From MWBF01 sp040772005 (GTDB taxonomy: Bacteria; Chloroflexota; Anaerolineae; CG2-30-64-16), in contig JAXGYZ010000004.1 of assembly GCA_040772005.1 (NCBI GenBank), forward strand, positions 124,001 to 188,000: a stretch of DNA of 64,000 bases, in the 5' to 3' direction. The notes below the pieces were generated by a model. That model was not told the origin of the DNA and did not search any database. It worked only from the letters and a program-made list of their open reading frames with translations. The translations under genes and the position numbers were made by a program. This document shows, in pieces, positions 42,436 to 51,540 of the stretch. Each line of letters begins with the position of its first letter. Position 1 is the first letter of the stretch.

Positions 42436-43887
42436 ATGAGCTTTCCGACCCTTAACTACCTGGCCATCCTCCCCTTGCTGATCCTGGTCATCGCAGCGGC
42501 GCTCGTGTTGCTGGCTGACCTGGTGGTGCGCAACAAGCGGGTATTGACTTTCCTGGGCCTGCTGGCTGTGGCAGCCGCGCTGGCCGCCGTGCTGCTCGTC
42601 CGTCCCGCCACCCCTGAGTTCCAGGGCATGACGCTGGCCGATGAGCTGGGGCTGTTCGCCGCCGCCGCGATCCTCGTGGCCGCGGGTCTGGCGCTGCTGC
42701 TGGCGCTGGAGCGCACAGCAGACTTCACGCAGCGGCCCGGCGCCTACGTTGCGCTGCTCCTGCTCGCGACTGCCGGCATGATCGTGATGGCGAAGGCCAG
42801 CGACTTCATCACCATCTTCCTGGGCCTGGAAATCTTCTCGCTGTCGCTGTACATCCTGGTCGGCTTTGCGCGGCGCGATGCGCGGTCGAGCGAGGCCGCG
42901 CTGAAATACTTCCTGCTCGGCGCGTTCGCCAGCGGCTTCTTCCTGTACGGCATGGCGCTCATCTACGGCGCGACAGGCTCCACGAATCTGGCCGATATCA
43001 GCATGGGCATCGCACCACTGTCGGCCTCGCTGCCGTTTGCGCCGCTGCTGCCGATCGGCATGGGGCTGCTGCTTGTCGGCTACGGGTTCAAGCTGGCGCT
43101 GGTCCCGTTCCACATGTGGACGCCCGATGTTTACCAGGGCGCGCCGACATCCGTCACCGCGTTCATGTCGGTCGCGACCAAGACGGCCGCTTTCGTCTCG
43201 CTGATTCGGGTGCTGGCCGCCGTGTCGAGCGTCGAGAAGCCGTGGCTGCTGGCGCTGGCCGGGCTGGCCGTCGTGACCATGACCCTGGGCAACCTGGCTG
43301 CGCTGCGGCAGACGAGCCTCAAGCGCATGCTCGCATACTCCAGCATCGCGCACGCGGGCTACGTCCTCACCGGGTTGGCCGCCGGCAATGAGCGGGGCTT
43401 CGAGGGTGCGCTGTATTACCTGATCGCCTACACCTTCATGAACCTGGGCGCATTCGCGGTCATCCAGGCCGTGCAGCGCCGTGACCGGAACGATGTGACG
43501 ACCGAGGATGTGACGGGGCTGTCGGCCCGCCGGCCCGCGCTCGCCCTGCTGATGGCCGTCTTCATGTTCGCGCTGACCGGTATGCCTCCGCTGGCCGGGT
43601 TCTTCGGCAAGCTCTACGTCTTCTCCGGCGCGGTCGAGGGCGGGCTGGCCTGGCTGGCGGTTGTCGGCGTCCTCAACAGTGCGATCGCCGCCTACTACTA
43701 CCTGCGCGTCACGGTGCTGATGTACATGGGCGGCTCCGCGCCGGCCACGACCGACATCCCGCGCACGGGTTGGGCCGTCTGGACGACCCTCGTTATCGCC
43801 GGCCTGGCGACCCTGGTGCTGGGCCTCTGGCAGTACCCGTGGATGGAGTCCATTCGCGAGGCTGTGGCGGTGCTCGCGCTGCGGTAG
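42436..43887 (+). CDS. nuoN: NADH-quinone oxidoreductase subunit N (locus 2)
   Basis: A 483-residue antiporter-like subunit. LGLEIFSLSLYILVGFARRD, SSEAALKYFLLGAFASGFFL, GYGFKLALVPFHMWTPDVYQ and KRMLAYSSIAHAGYVLTGLA are typical. ATG 42436 is preferred to TTG 42427, which would leave no room for the AGG at 42424-42426. Last gene of the locus, followed by a perfect palindromic terminator. Confidence 0.95.
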   Translation: MSFPTLNYLAILPLLILVIAAALVLLADLVVRNKRVLTFLGLLAVAAALAAVLLVRPATPEFQGMTLADELGLFAAAAILVAAGLALLLALERTADFTQRPGAYVALLLLATAGMIVMAKASDFITIFLGLEIFSLSLYILVGFARRDARSSEAALKYFLLGAFASGFFLYGMALIYGATGSTNLADISMGIAPLSASLPFAPLLPIGMGLLLVGYGFKLALVPFHMWTPDVYQGAPTSVTAFMSVATKTAAFVSLIRVLAAVSSVEKPWLLALAGLAVVTMTLGNLAALRQTSLKRMLAYSSIAHAGYVLTGLAAGNERGFEGALYYLIAYTFMNLGAFAVIQAVQRRDRNDVTTEDVTGLSARRPALALLMAVFMFALTGMPPLAGFFGKLYVFSGAVEGGLAWLAVVGVLNSAIAAYYYLRVTVLMYMGGSAPATTDIPRTGWAVWTTLVIAGLATLVLGLWQYPWMESIREAVAVLALR

Positions 43888-43900
43888 GACCGATTGCATG

Positions 43901-43949
43901 TGTTAACGCAACGGGGCGCACCGCAGCGGTGCGCCCCGTTGCGTTAACA
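43901..43949. terminator. Perfect 24-bp palindrome, bidirectional terminator
   Basis: TGTTAACGCAACGGGGCG plus CACCGC (43901-43924) is the exact reverse complement of 43926-43949, around a single A. It lies between the convergent nuoN and EndoQ-UvrD genes. There is no T-run, but stem strength and position support termination. Confidence 0.75.
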
Positions 43950-43961
43950 GACTATTACCCA

Positions 43962-46900
43962 TCAGAACAAACTCAATTGCTCGTTCTCCGCCTTCTTTTT
44001 GGCCCGCCCCGGCGCCATCTCCCGCACCTGTTTGAGCGCGTCCTGGATGTCCCCCACGAAACGCGAGGGCGAATTCTCCATCCGCAGGCCGAACAGGAAA
44101 CGGGTGCGCGCGCTGGTCAGCACGAGCTTGTGCCGCGCCCGCGTCATGCCCACATAGAACAGCCGCCGCTCCTCGTCCAGGTCCACGTCCGTGGACAGGC
44201 CCGACCGCTCGTAGGGCAGCAGCCCCTCCTCGCAGCCGACAATGAACACGACCGGGAACTCCAGCCCCTTCGCCGCGTGCAGCGTCAGCAATGCGACACG
44301 GTCTGCGCGCGGGTCGTAATCGTCAGTCTCCCCGCGCAGCGCGCTATCCTGCAGGAACGCCCGCAGGGATAACCCGGACGATTCGGCGCGGCGCAGCAGC
44401 TCCGGAACGCGCCCCGCCTGCTCATCGCCTGTGAACGCGACCGCCTGCCGGACGAGTGCCCCCACCGGCGCGGCGAGGTCCAGTCGCTCGTAAAAGCGGG
44501 CCAGGCTGCGCAGACGGTTGCGCTGTGCCGAGGAGAACCCGTCTGCCACAGCAGCCGCGGCGAAGGCGGCCACAAGTCCATTGAGATTTGACACGAGCAG
44601 GGCTGCAACCCTCGCCTGCGCCGAAGCCGGGAAGGCGGGTTTGCCGGCGGCCAGCACCGCGGCCAGGTGCACCTTCGAGCGGGGCTGCACCGTGAGCCAG
44701 AGGTGCGCAAGGACCCGCCGCACCGCCGCATCAGAGGATAGCGGCGCGTGGCCCGCGCACTGGTACGGGATGCCGGACCGGTCGAACGCCTCGATCAGCG
44801 CGCGGCTCTGCGCGCCCAGCCGGTACAGCACCGCAAAGTCACCGAAGGCCCGCTCTGCGCCTCCCTCGTCTGCGCTCGCATCGCCGTCCAGCCGGCCCGA
44901 ATCCACCGAGAAATAGCTCGTCCCCCCGACCATCTGCTCGATCTGATGGACGACGTATTCGGCTTCCGCCCGATCCGTGGCCGCGCGGTGCGTGTCGAGC
45001 CGGACCTGTTCGCTGAACTCGGCCAGCGCCGCGACCGCATGGAGCGGCGGGACCTGTTCGGCGCGCTGCGCCGCGAGCACCTGCACAGCGGCGTCGAGGA
45101 TGAGCTGCGTCGAGCGGTAGTTGTCGCTCAGCCGCAGGAGCCGTGCGGTGGGATAGTCCTGCTGGAACGCCAGGAAATAGCTGCGGTCGGCCCCGCGGAA
45201 GCCGTAGATGGCCTGATCGGGGTCACCGATGACGCACAGGTTCGCGCCGCCCGCGGTCAACAGCCGCAGGAGCCGCACCTGGGCCAGGTTCACATCCTGG
45301 TACTCGTCCACCGAGAGCCAGCGGTAACGCGCGTGGACTGCGGCCAGCACCTCCGGCTGCGACTCCAGCATGCGGACGGTACGCAGCAGCAGGTCATCGA
45401 AATCGAGCGCGACGTTGTCGTGCAATGCCGTCTCGTAGCGCGCATAGAATGCAGGCAGGTCGGCGTCGCCCGCGGTTGCGACCTCCGCCGGGCGTTGCAG
45501 CCGGTTCTTCGCGTCCGAGATGCGCACGAGCAGCCGTTCGGCCTCCACAGGCGTCAACTCAGGAGCCGCCTCGCGGAGCAGCGCCAGGCGGTCGGCGTCC
45601 GTGCAGATGACGAAATCGGGGTCCAGCCCTGCCTCCGCGGCCCAGGCGCGCAGCAGTTGCGCGCCGAACGCGTGGAACGTGCTGACCGTGACACGGGCCG
45701 CGGTGTCTGCCCCGAGCAGCGCGGTCAGCCGTTCGGCCATCTCGGTCGCGGCCTTGTTGGTGAAGGTGATTGCCAGGATGGCCTCCGGCGCGACACCGTG
45801 AACCTTGATAAGGTGCGCGATGCGCACGGTCAGCGTGCGCGTCTTGCCTGTGCCCGGCCCCGCGACGATGACCAGCGGCACGTCGGTGCAGAGGACCGCG
45901 TCGCGCTGGGCCGGGTTGAGCCCTGCCACGAGCGATTCGTCAACAGCAGCAGCAGCAGCCTGAGCGGGTGTGCGTCGCTGCGCGACGCCCGCCGTCGAAG
46001 GATGCTCCACCGACGGACTTTCATGCATAATCAAAGCATCCTGAGCGGGTGGACGACTCAACACGGATGACAGCGAATCGCCAGTCGGAGGAGCGTCCTT
46101 CGACTCCAGCCCGCCTTCAGCGGGCTTCCGCTCAGGAGGCTCCTCCGACGAGGGACCTTCGACCGGCTGCTCCTCCTCCCCGAACAGGCTGAACTGCGCC
46201 GCGCCCGCCCCCGGCAAGGCAGCCGCTCGGAACAGCCGGATCACGCCGTACTCCCCATCATACCCGGCTTCTGCAACCACCTCGCCGCGGCGCATCCGGC
46301 CGATGCCCTCGGCCAGCCGCTCGCCGCCCGCAGCGGCAATCTCCGCCAGCGGCGCAGCGCGCAGGATGGTCAGTTCCGGCCCGAGACGCGCCAGCAGCTT
46401 CGCATACTCGGCCTCCACTTGCTTGGAGCCGGCGCCGACGCCGTACACCTCCGACAGGACCTCCGGCAGGGGGATGAGGCTGTCGTACGGCGCAGCGCGT
46501 GCTGGACGGTGACCCGCGGGCCGGTCGGCCAGCGCCTCCACACGGTGCATCACGCCGACTGTGACCTCCTTGCCGCAGCCGGTGCAGATGCCGCCGTGGG
46601 CCAGCGTGACCGGCGGCTCCCACACGACGCCACATTTGCGATGCCCGTCCAGGTGATACTTGCCCTCTTCAGGGAAGAACTCGATCGTGCCGCCGAACGC
46701 GGGGCCTTCCCCGCTTTCCAGCGCGGCGAACAGGGCCCCGTAAGATAGCTCGGTGTCGAAGAGGGTCGCCTCCCGCGCCAGCTTCTCCGGCGAATGCGCA
46801 TCGGAGTTGGACACGAGCGTATACCTGTCCAGGCCGGAGACACGCCAGTTCATCGGCGGGTCGGACGACAGCCCGGTCTCCACTGCGAAGATGTGCGGCG

Positions 46901-47483
46901 TCAGGTCGCCGTAACATTCCTCGACTGTATCGAAGCCGGACTTCGAGCCGAGCAGCGAGAACCAGGGCGTCCAGATATGTGCGGGGATGAGCTTGCACTC
47001 GGGGTCCGCGTCCAGCATCGTTTCGAGCAGGTCGCGCGAGTCCAATCCGAGGATGGGCCGGCCGTCTGAGCGAATGTTGCCGATCTTCTCCAGCCGCGCC
47101 TGCAGCCGCTCGACCGCCTCGAATGATGGCGCAAAGACGACGTTGTGGACCTTGCGCGTCCGGGTCTCGCCGGACCTGCCGGCCCGCTTGTAGATGTTGC
47201 TGATCTCCCCGCCGAGCATGAAGCGAACGGTCCCCCGGCACGCGGGCGGGACGGTCGCCTGCACCGCGTCCGCGAGGTCGTCGCGCAGCCGGAACAGCCC
47301 TTCCTCCGCCGGAAGCAGCTTCTCGCGCATCTCCTTCAGCCAGCCGGGATGCGCCACATCGCCCGTCCCGACCACGTGGACGCCCTTCAACTGCGCCCAC
47401 CGCGAGAGATGCTCGAAGGTCAGGTTCTTACTGGTCGCGCGCGAGAAGTGCGAATGGATGTGGAGGTCGGCCACGATTTTCAT
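43962..47483 (-). CDS. EndoQ (PHP-domain DNA endonuclease) - UvrD helicase fusion
   Basis: An 1173-residue protein. Residues 1-~420 are endonuclease Q: PHP motif DLHIHSHFSR (H8, H10), GGEISNIYK, PAHIWTPWFSLLGSKSGF, SNSDAHSPEKL, and a zinc site with C284, C300 and C303. EndoQ nicks DNA 5' of uracil, hypoxanthine and abasic sites. Residues ~430-515 are a disordered linker. Residues ~517-1173 are a superfamily 1A helicase: LNPAQRDAV, Walker A AGPGTGKT (541-548), ITFTNKAATEM, VDEYQDVN, TLHAAKGLEFPVVF and YVGMTRARHKL. Together they suggest incision at a deaminated base followed by strand unwinding. The promoter seems leaderless. Confidence 0.93.
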   Translation of the reverse strand: MKIVADLHIHSHFSRATSKNLTFEHLSRWAQLKGVHVVGTGDVAHPGWLKEMREKLLPAEEGLFRLRDDLADAVQATVPPACRGTVRFMLGGEISNIYKRAGRSGETRTRKVHNVVFAPSFEAVERLQARLEKIGNIRSDGRPILGLDSRDLLETMLDADPECKLIPAHIWTPWFSLLGSKSGFDTVEECYGDLTPHIFAVETGLSSDPPMNWRVSGLDRYTLVSNSDAHSPEKLAREATLFDTELSYGALFAALESGEGPAFGGTIEFFPEEGKYHLDGHRKCGVVWEPPVTLAHGGICTGCGKEVTVGVMHRVEALADRPAGHRPARAAPYDSLIPLPEVLSEVYGVGAGSKQVEAEYAKLLARLGPELTILRAAPLAEIAAAGGERLAEGIGRMRRGEVVAEAGYDGEYGVIRLFRAAALPGAGAAQFSLFGEEEQPVEGPSSEEPPERKPAEGGLESKDAPPTGDSLSSVLSRPPAQDALIMHESPSVEHPSTAGVAQRRTPAQAAAAAVDESLVAGLNPAQRDAVLCTDVPLVIVAGPGTGKTRTLTVRIAHLIKVHGVAPEAILAITFTNKAATEMAERLTALLGADTAARVTVSTFHAFGAQLLRAWAAEAGLDPDFVICTDADRLALLREAAPELTPVEAERLLVRISDAKNRLQRPAEVATAGDADLPAFYARYETALHDNVALDFDDLLLRTVRMLESQPEVLAAVHARYRWLSVDEYQDVNLAQVRLLRLLTAGGANLCVIGDPDQAIYGFRGADRSYFLAFQQDYPTARLLRLSDNYRSTQLILDAAVQVLAAQRAEQVPPLHAVAALAEFSEQVRLDTHRAATDRAEAEYVVHQIEQMVGGTSYFSVDSGRLDGDASADEGGAERAFGDFAVLYRLGAQSRALIEAFDRSGIPYQCAGHAPLSSDAAVRRVLAHLWLTVQPRSKVHLAAVLAAGKPAFPASAQARVAALLVSNLNGLVAAFAAAAVADGFSSAQRNRLRSLARFYERLDLAAPVGALVRQAVAFTGDEQAGRVPELLRRAESSGLSLRAFLQDSALRGETDDYDPRADRVALLTLHAAKGLEFPVVFIVGCEEGLLPYERSGLSTDVDLDEERRLFYVGMTRARHKLVLTSARTRFLFGLRMENSPSRFVGDIQDALKQVREMAPGRAKKKAENEQLSLF
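46085..46148. repeat. 64-bp palindromic element inside the EndoQ-UvrD linker
   Basis: Outer arms TCGGAGGAGC (46085-46094) and GCTCCTCCGA (46139-46148) are perfect. An inner hairpin AGCCCGC-CTTCA-GCGGGCT lies at 46108-46126. It is read in frame and makes part of the Glu/Pro/Lys-rich linker. Confidence 0.7.
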
Positions 47484-47489
47484 GGCCTG

Positions 47490-47495
47490 AGTATA
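47490..47495 (-). promoter_or_regulatory. -10 element of the EndoQ-UvrD gene, leaderless
   Basis: TATACT on the minus strand, separated by only 6 nt from ATG 47483. Transcription would begin at or next to the A of the start codon. It is embedded in the small palindrome AGTAT-AAC-ATACT. No clear -35 is present. Confidence 0.55.
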
Positions 47496-47596
47496 ACATA
47501 CTCCACGACGCCTCGGAGGATGCGCAAGCTCATAGACAGCCGTGCCCGGCAGTGATAAGACGAAAGCTGAAACTGACAGAGAGGTCAGGAGGATCC

Positions 47597-49693
47597 ATGA
47601 CTGAACACCGCATCACGGCACATCCGATTCTGGCCGTTCCGCCGGACGAGGGCGTGCGCTTCTACTGGCAGGGGCGCGAGCTGGTGGCCCGCAAGGATGA
47701 AACCATCGCCTCGGCCCTCTTCGCAAACGGTATCCGCGTGTTCGGACACCACCCCAAGGATGGCTCGCCCCAGGGCATCTTCTGCGCCAACGGCCAGTGC
47801 AGCCAGTGTCTCGTGCTGGCGGACGGCATGCCCGTGAAGTCGTGCATGGAGCGCGTGCGGCCGGGAGTGCGCGTCGAGCCGGTCGAGGGACTGCCGGAGC
47901 TGCCGAAGGTGGCCGCCGCGCCGACCACACATGCGATCCGCGAACTGGCCGTGCCGGTGCTGATTATCGGCGGCGGGCCTGCGGGCATGTCAGCCGCCAT
48001 TCAACTCGGCCAGCGCGGCATCCACACGCTGCTCATCGATGACAAGGCCCGGCTCGGCGGCAAGCTCGTCCTGCAAACCCACCGCTTCTTCGGTTCGATC
48101 AACGCGGTCTACGCGGGCACGCGCGGCATCGACATCGCCACGCGGCTCGAAAACCAGGTGCGTGAGCTGCCCGAAGTCGAGGTCTGGCTGGACAGCACCG
48201 CACTGGCCGTATTCAGTGACGGCAAGGTCGGCGTGCTGCGCGGCGGGGAGGAATACGTCCTGGTGCAGCCGCAGGCGCTGCTGGTCGCGGCAGGCGCGCG
48301 GGAGAAGTCGCTGGCCTTCCGGGGCAACACGCTGCCCGGCGTGTACGGTGCGGGCGCGTTCCAGACCCTCGTCAACCGCGACCTGGTGCGTGCGGCGGAG
48401 CGGCTGTTCATCGTCGGCGGCGGCAACGTCGGGCTGATTGCCGGCTACCACGCGCTGCAGGCGGGCATCGAGGTCGTTGGCCTGGTGGAGGCCCTGCCGG
48501 AGTGCGGCGGCTACAAGGTCCACCGCGACAAGCTGCACCGCATGGGCGTGCCCATCTACACCTCACACACCATCCTCAGCGCGAACGGGACGGAGCACGT
48601 CGAGTCCGTGACCGTCGCGCAGGTTGATGCCCAGTTCCGGTCCATCCCCGGCACCGAGAAGTCGTTCGCCTGCGATACGGTGCTCATCGCGGTCGGGCTG
48701 GACCCGGTGAACGAGTTCTACGTCAAGGCGCAGGAGTTCGGGCTGACCGCGTTCGCTGCGGGCGATGCGGAGGAAATTGCGGAGGCATCGGCCGCGATGT
48801 TCTCCGGCAAGATCAAGGGGCTGGAGGCGGCGCGGGCGCTCGGACAGGATGTGGGCGAGATCCCGTCGGACTGGTATCGCACCGCCGAAGTCCTGCGCTC
48901 CAAGCCGGGCGCGGTCGTGCCGAGGGAGGAGCCTGCGGAAGAAGAGGGCATCATGCCCGTCTTCCACTGTTCGCAGGAGATACCCTGCAACCCCTGCACG
49001 GCGGTCTGCTCGCAGGGCGCGATCTACATCGACCCGGACGACATCCGCCACGTGCCGGAGTTCATCGGCGCGCAGATCGGCAAACAGTGCATCGGCTGCG
49101 GGAAGTGTGTCACCATCTGCCCCGGGCTGGCCATCACGCTCGTGGACTATCGCAAGGACCGGCAAAATCCGACCGTCACCATCCCCTACGAGTTTCTGCG
49201 CGAGAGCATCCAGCCCGACCAGCACGTCACGGTGCTGGACACCGAAGGCGTCGCGCTCGGCAACGTGGTCGTAACCCGCGTCCGCGCGGCGAAGGCGAAC
49301 GACCGGACGCTCCTTATCCAGGTGACGGCCCCGCGCGACATCGCGAAGCGCATTGCAGGCATCCAGGTGCAGGAAGCTCAAGTCAGCGAGCCGCTGGACT
49401 CCTACGTGGAGCGCCTCACCGATGACATGGTAGTGTGCCGCTGCGAGCGTGTGACCGCGGGCGAGATTCGCGACCTCATCCGCCGCGGGTACCGCGACGT
49501 CAACGAAATCAAGGCGGTCACACGCGCGGGCATGGGCGCGTGCGGTGCCAAGACGTGCACGGCGCTCATCCGCCGCCTGTTCCGCGAAGAAGGCATCCCC
49601 GACGCAGAGGTCGTCGAGGGGAGCAAGCGGCCCCTCTTCATGGAAGTGCCGCTGGGGGTGTTCGCCGGGGTCGAGCAGGGAGGCCGCTCATGA
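47597..49693 (+). CDS. FAD-dependent dehydrogenase alpha subunit with 2Fe-2S, 4Fe-4S and BFD-like domains
   Basis: A 698-residue iron-sulfur flavoprotein related to the HcnAB, sarcosine oxidase alpha and dye-linked proline/hydroxyproline dehydrogenase families. An N-terminal 2Fe-2S domain has C63, C68, C71 and C83. A pyridine-nucleotide-disulfide type FAD domain follows (IIGGGPAGMSAAIQLGQRG, IVGGGNVGLIAGYHALQ). A ferredoxin-like segment is next (CNPCTAVC; CIGCGKCVTIC), then a BFD-like 2Fe-2S domain (CRCERVT and GACGAKTC). ATG 47597 has AGGAGG upstream. The stop overlaps the next start (ATGA), so the two form a complex that oxidises an amine or imino acid and passes electrons to carriers. The substrate is unknown. 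Confidence 0.88.
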   Translation: MTEHRITAHPILAVPPDEGVRFYWQGRELVARKDETIASALFANGIRVFGHHPKDGSPQGIFCANGQCSQCLVLADGMPVKSCMERVRPGVRVEPVEGLPELPKVAAAPTTHAIRELAVPVLIIGGGPAGMSAAIQLGQRGIHTLLIDDKARLGGKLVLQTHRFFGSINAVYAGTRGIDIATRLENQVRELPEVEVWLDSTALAVFSDGKVGVLRGGEEYVLVQPQALLVAAGAREKSLAFRGNTLPGVYGAGAFQTLVNRDLVRAAERLFIVGGGNVGLIAGYHALQAGIEVVGLVEALPECGGYKVHRDKLHRMGVPIYTSHTILSANGTEHVESVTVAQVDAQFRSIPGTEKSFACDTVLIAVGLDPVNEFYVKAQEFGLTAFAAGDAEEIAEASAAMFSGKIKGLEAARALGQDVGEIPSDWYRTAEVLRSKPGAVVPREEPAEEEGIMPVFHCSQEIPCNPCTAVCSQGAIYIDPDDIRHVPEFIGAQIGKQCIGCGKCVTICPGLAITLVDYRKDRQNPTVTIPYEFLRESIQPDQHVTVLDTEGVALGNVVVTRVRAAKANDRTLLIQVTAPRDIAKRIAGIQVQEAQVSEPLDSYVERLTDDMVVCRCERVTAGEIRDLIRRGYRDVNEIKAVTRAGMGACGAKTCTALIRRLFREEGIPDAEVVEGSKRPLFMEVPLGVFAGVEQGGRS

Positions 49694-50847
49694 CATCCAC
49701 CGCCTATGACGCGATCATCATCGGCGCGGGCAGCGTCGGCACGCCGGCTGCGTTCGCGCTGGCACGCGCAGGCCTGCGCCCCCTCGTGCTCGACGGCCGG
49801 GCCAGCCCGGGGCAGGGCTCCAACAAGGCAGCCATCGGCGGCGTGCGCGCCACGCATTCCGACCCGGCCAAGATTGGGCTCAACCTGCGCAGCCTGGAGA
49901 TTCTCTCGACGTGGCAGCAGGTCTACGGCGACGACATCGAATGGAACACGGGCGGCTATGTGTTCGTAGCATACCGCGAGCGCGAGGAACAAATCCTCCG
50001 GGACCTGCTGACCATCCAGCACGGCTACGGCCTGAACATCGACTGGCTGGACCGCCATGCTATGCTCGACCTGCTGCCCGACCTCAACCCGGTGGACCTG
50101 CGCGGGGGCACCTACTCACCGGAGGACGGCCACTGCTCGACGCTGCTGACGCTCCACGCCTTCTACGATCACGCATGTGCCTTGGGCGCAGAGTTCCGCT
50201 TCGACGAGCCGGTGACCGGCATCGACGTGCAAGGCGGGCGAGTCACGGGCGTGACGACCCCGCACGGCCGCTATGCCGCGCCGGTCGTCGTGAATGCGGC
50301 GGGGGCGGATGCCGCAGCCATCGGCGCGCTGACGGGCCATGCCCTGCCCGTCCGGCCAGATTCGCATGAGGCGGCCATCACGGAGCCGGTTGCACGCTTC
50401 ATCAATCCCATGATCGTGGACATCCGGCCCGTGCCCGGCTCGACCAACTACTACTTCTACCAGCACTATACCGGCCAGATCATCTTCTGCATCACCCCCA
50501 GCCCGAGCATCTGGGGCACCGATACCCGCGAGACGAGCGAGTTCCTGCCGATGGTCGCGCAGCGCATCGTTGACCTGATGCCCCGGCTCATGCACATCCG
50601 CGTGCGGCGGACGTGGCGCGGGCTCTACCCGATGACGCCGGACGGCTCACCCATCGTCGGCCGGGCGCCGGGCGTCGAGGGGCTGCTGCTGGCCGTCGGC
50701 ATGTGCGGGCAGGGGTTCATGCTCGGCCCTGCGCTGGGCGAGCTCATCACCCGCATGGCGCTCGACCAGCTCATGCCGGAGGACCACGAGACGCTGGCGA
50801 TCCTGTCGCCGGCGCGCGAGTTCAAGGGGACGGAGAAGCTGAAGTAG
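49690..50847 (+). CDS. FAD-dependent DAO-family oxidoreductase, beta subunit
   Basis: A 385-residue D-amino-acid-oxidase fold flavoprotein. AIIIGAGSVGTPAAFALARA is the FAD-binding N-terminus, NKAAIGGVRATHSD the flavin-proximal loop, and RTWRGLYPMTPDGSPIVGR with MCGQGFMLGPALGELI the C-terminal FAD motif. It resembles the beta (SoxB/HcnC-like) subunit that performs substrate oxidation while the alpha subunit gives the electron route. The 4-nt ATGA overlap with the alpha gene indicates equal production. Confidence 0.9.
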   Translation: MTSTAYDAIIIGAGSVGTPAAFALARAGLRPLVLDGRASPGQGSNKAAIGGVRATHSDPAKIGLNLRSLEILSTWQQVYGDDIEWNTGGYVFVAYREREEQILRDLLTIQHGYGLNIDWLDRHAMLDLLPDLNPVDLRGGTYSPEDGHCSTLLTLHAFYDHACALGAEFRFDEPVTGIDVQGGRVTGVTTPHGRYAAPVVVNAAGADAAAIGALTGHALPVRPDSHEAAITEPVARFINPMIVDIRPVPGSTNYYFYQHYTGQIIFCITPSPSIWGTDTRETSEFLPMVAQRIVDLMPRLMHIRVRRTWRGLYPMTPDGSPIVGRAPGVEGLLLAVGMCGQGFMLGPALGELITRMALDQLMPEDHETLAILSPAREFKGTEKLK

Positions 50848-50862
50848 CAGGACAGGAGTAGC

Positions 50863-51435
50863 ATGACAGAAGAAGAATTGCTTGCCTTCGGGCTGGAGCT
50901 GACCACGCTGAAACGCGTGCCGCGGTCCGGCTGGCTGCTGCGCGGGGTGCCGCACGTCGAGAGCGTTGCGGAACACGCCTATGGCACGGCGACGCTGGCG
51001 CTCGCGCTGTGCGACGTGCTGAACGCATCCGGGGAGCTTGCCGCTCCGCTGGACGTGGGACGCGTGCTGACCATCGCGCTGCTGCACGACCTGGCCGAGG
51101 CGCGACTGACCGACCTGCCCGGCCCCGCCCGGCGGCTGATTCCCGAGGATGTGAAGAGCCGCGCGGAAACCGCCGCCATGACGAGCATCCTCGCGCCGCT
51201 GCCCTCCGCGGCGCGGCTGCTGGCCGCGTGGCGCGAGTTCGAGGACGAAAGCACGCCGGAGGGCCGCCTCGTCCGCGACGCGGACAAGGTGGAGATGATG
51301 ATACAGTGCACGCGCTACGAGCGCAGCGGCGTGCGCGGCCTGGACGAGTTCTGGGCGGTGATGGATGCCCACGTCTGGCACTATCCGCTGTGTGCGGCAC
51401 TCTATGCGCGGCTGAAGGCGGGGCGCAGCGGTTGA
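50863..51435 (+). CDS. HD-domain phosphohydrolase (YfbR/HDDC2-like)
   Basis: A 190-residue metal-dependent phosphohydrolase. The HD signature residues are His in VESVAEHAYG, His-Asp in ALLHDLAEARLTDLPG, and Asp in VRDADKVEMMIQ, the pattern of 5'-deoxynucleotidase YfbR and human HDDC2. Such enzymes dephosphorylate deoxynucleoside monophosphates. It starts 15 nt after the DAO gene and may be co-transcribed, without an obvious functional link. Confidence 0.88.
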   Translation: MTEEELLAFGLELTTLKRVPRSGWLLRGVPHVESVAEHAYGTATLALALCDVLNASGELAAPLDVGRVLTIALLHDLAEARLTDLPGPARRLIPEDVKSRAETAAMTSILAPLPSAARLLAAWREFEDESTPEGRLVRDADKVEMMIQCTRYERSGVRGLDEFWAVMDAHVWHYPLCAALYARLKAGRSG

Positions 51436-51462
51436 AGGCACATTGTAGGAGTCGCAGAACAC

Positions 51463-51540
51463 GTTGGAATCGAGGCTTCAGCCGGTTTGGCTGGCTATGC
51501 ACGTACACGCCCAAACCGGCAGAAACCTCGACTCGAATTA
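51463..51540. repeat. Palindromic repeat between convergent genes
   Basis: The arm TTGGAATCGAGGCTTCAGCC with GGTTTGG (from 51463) pairs imperfectly with CCAAACCGGCAGAAACCTCG plus ACTCGAA (to 51540). A related element occurs at 61467-61538. It fills the gap between the HD and SGNH genes and may act as a transcript end. Confidence 0.7.
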
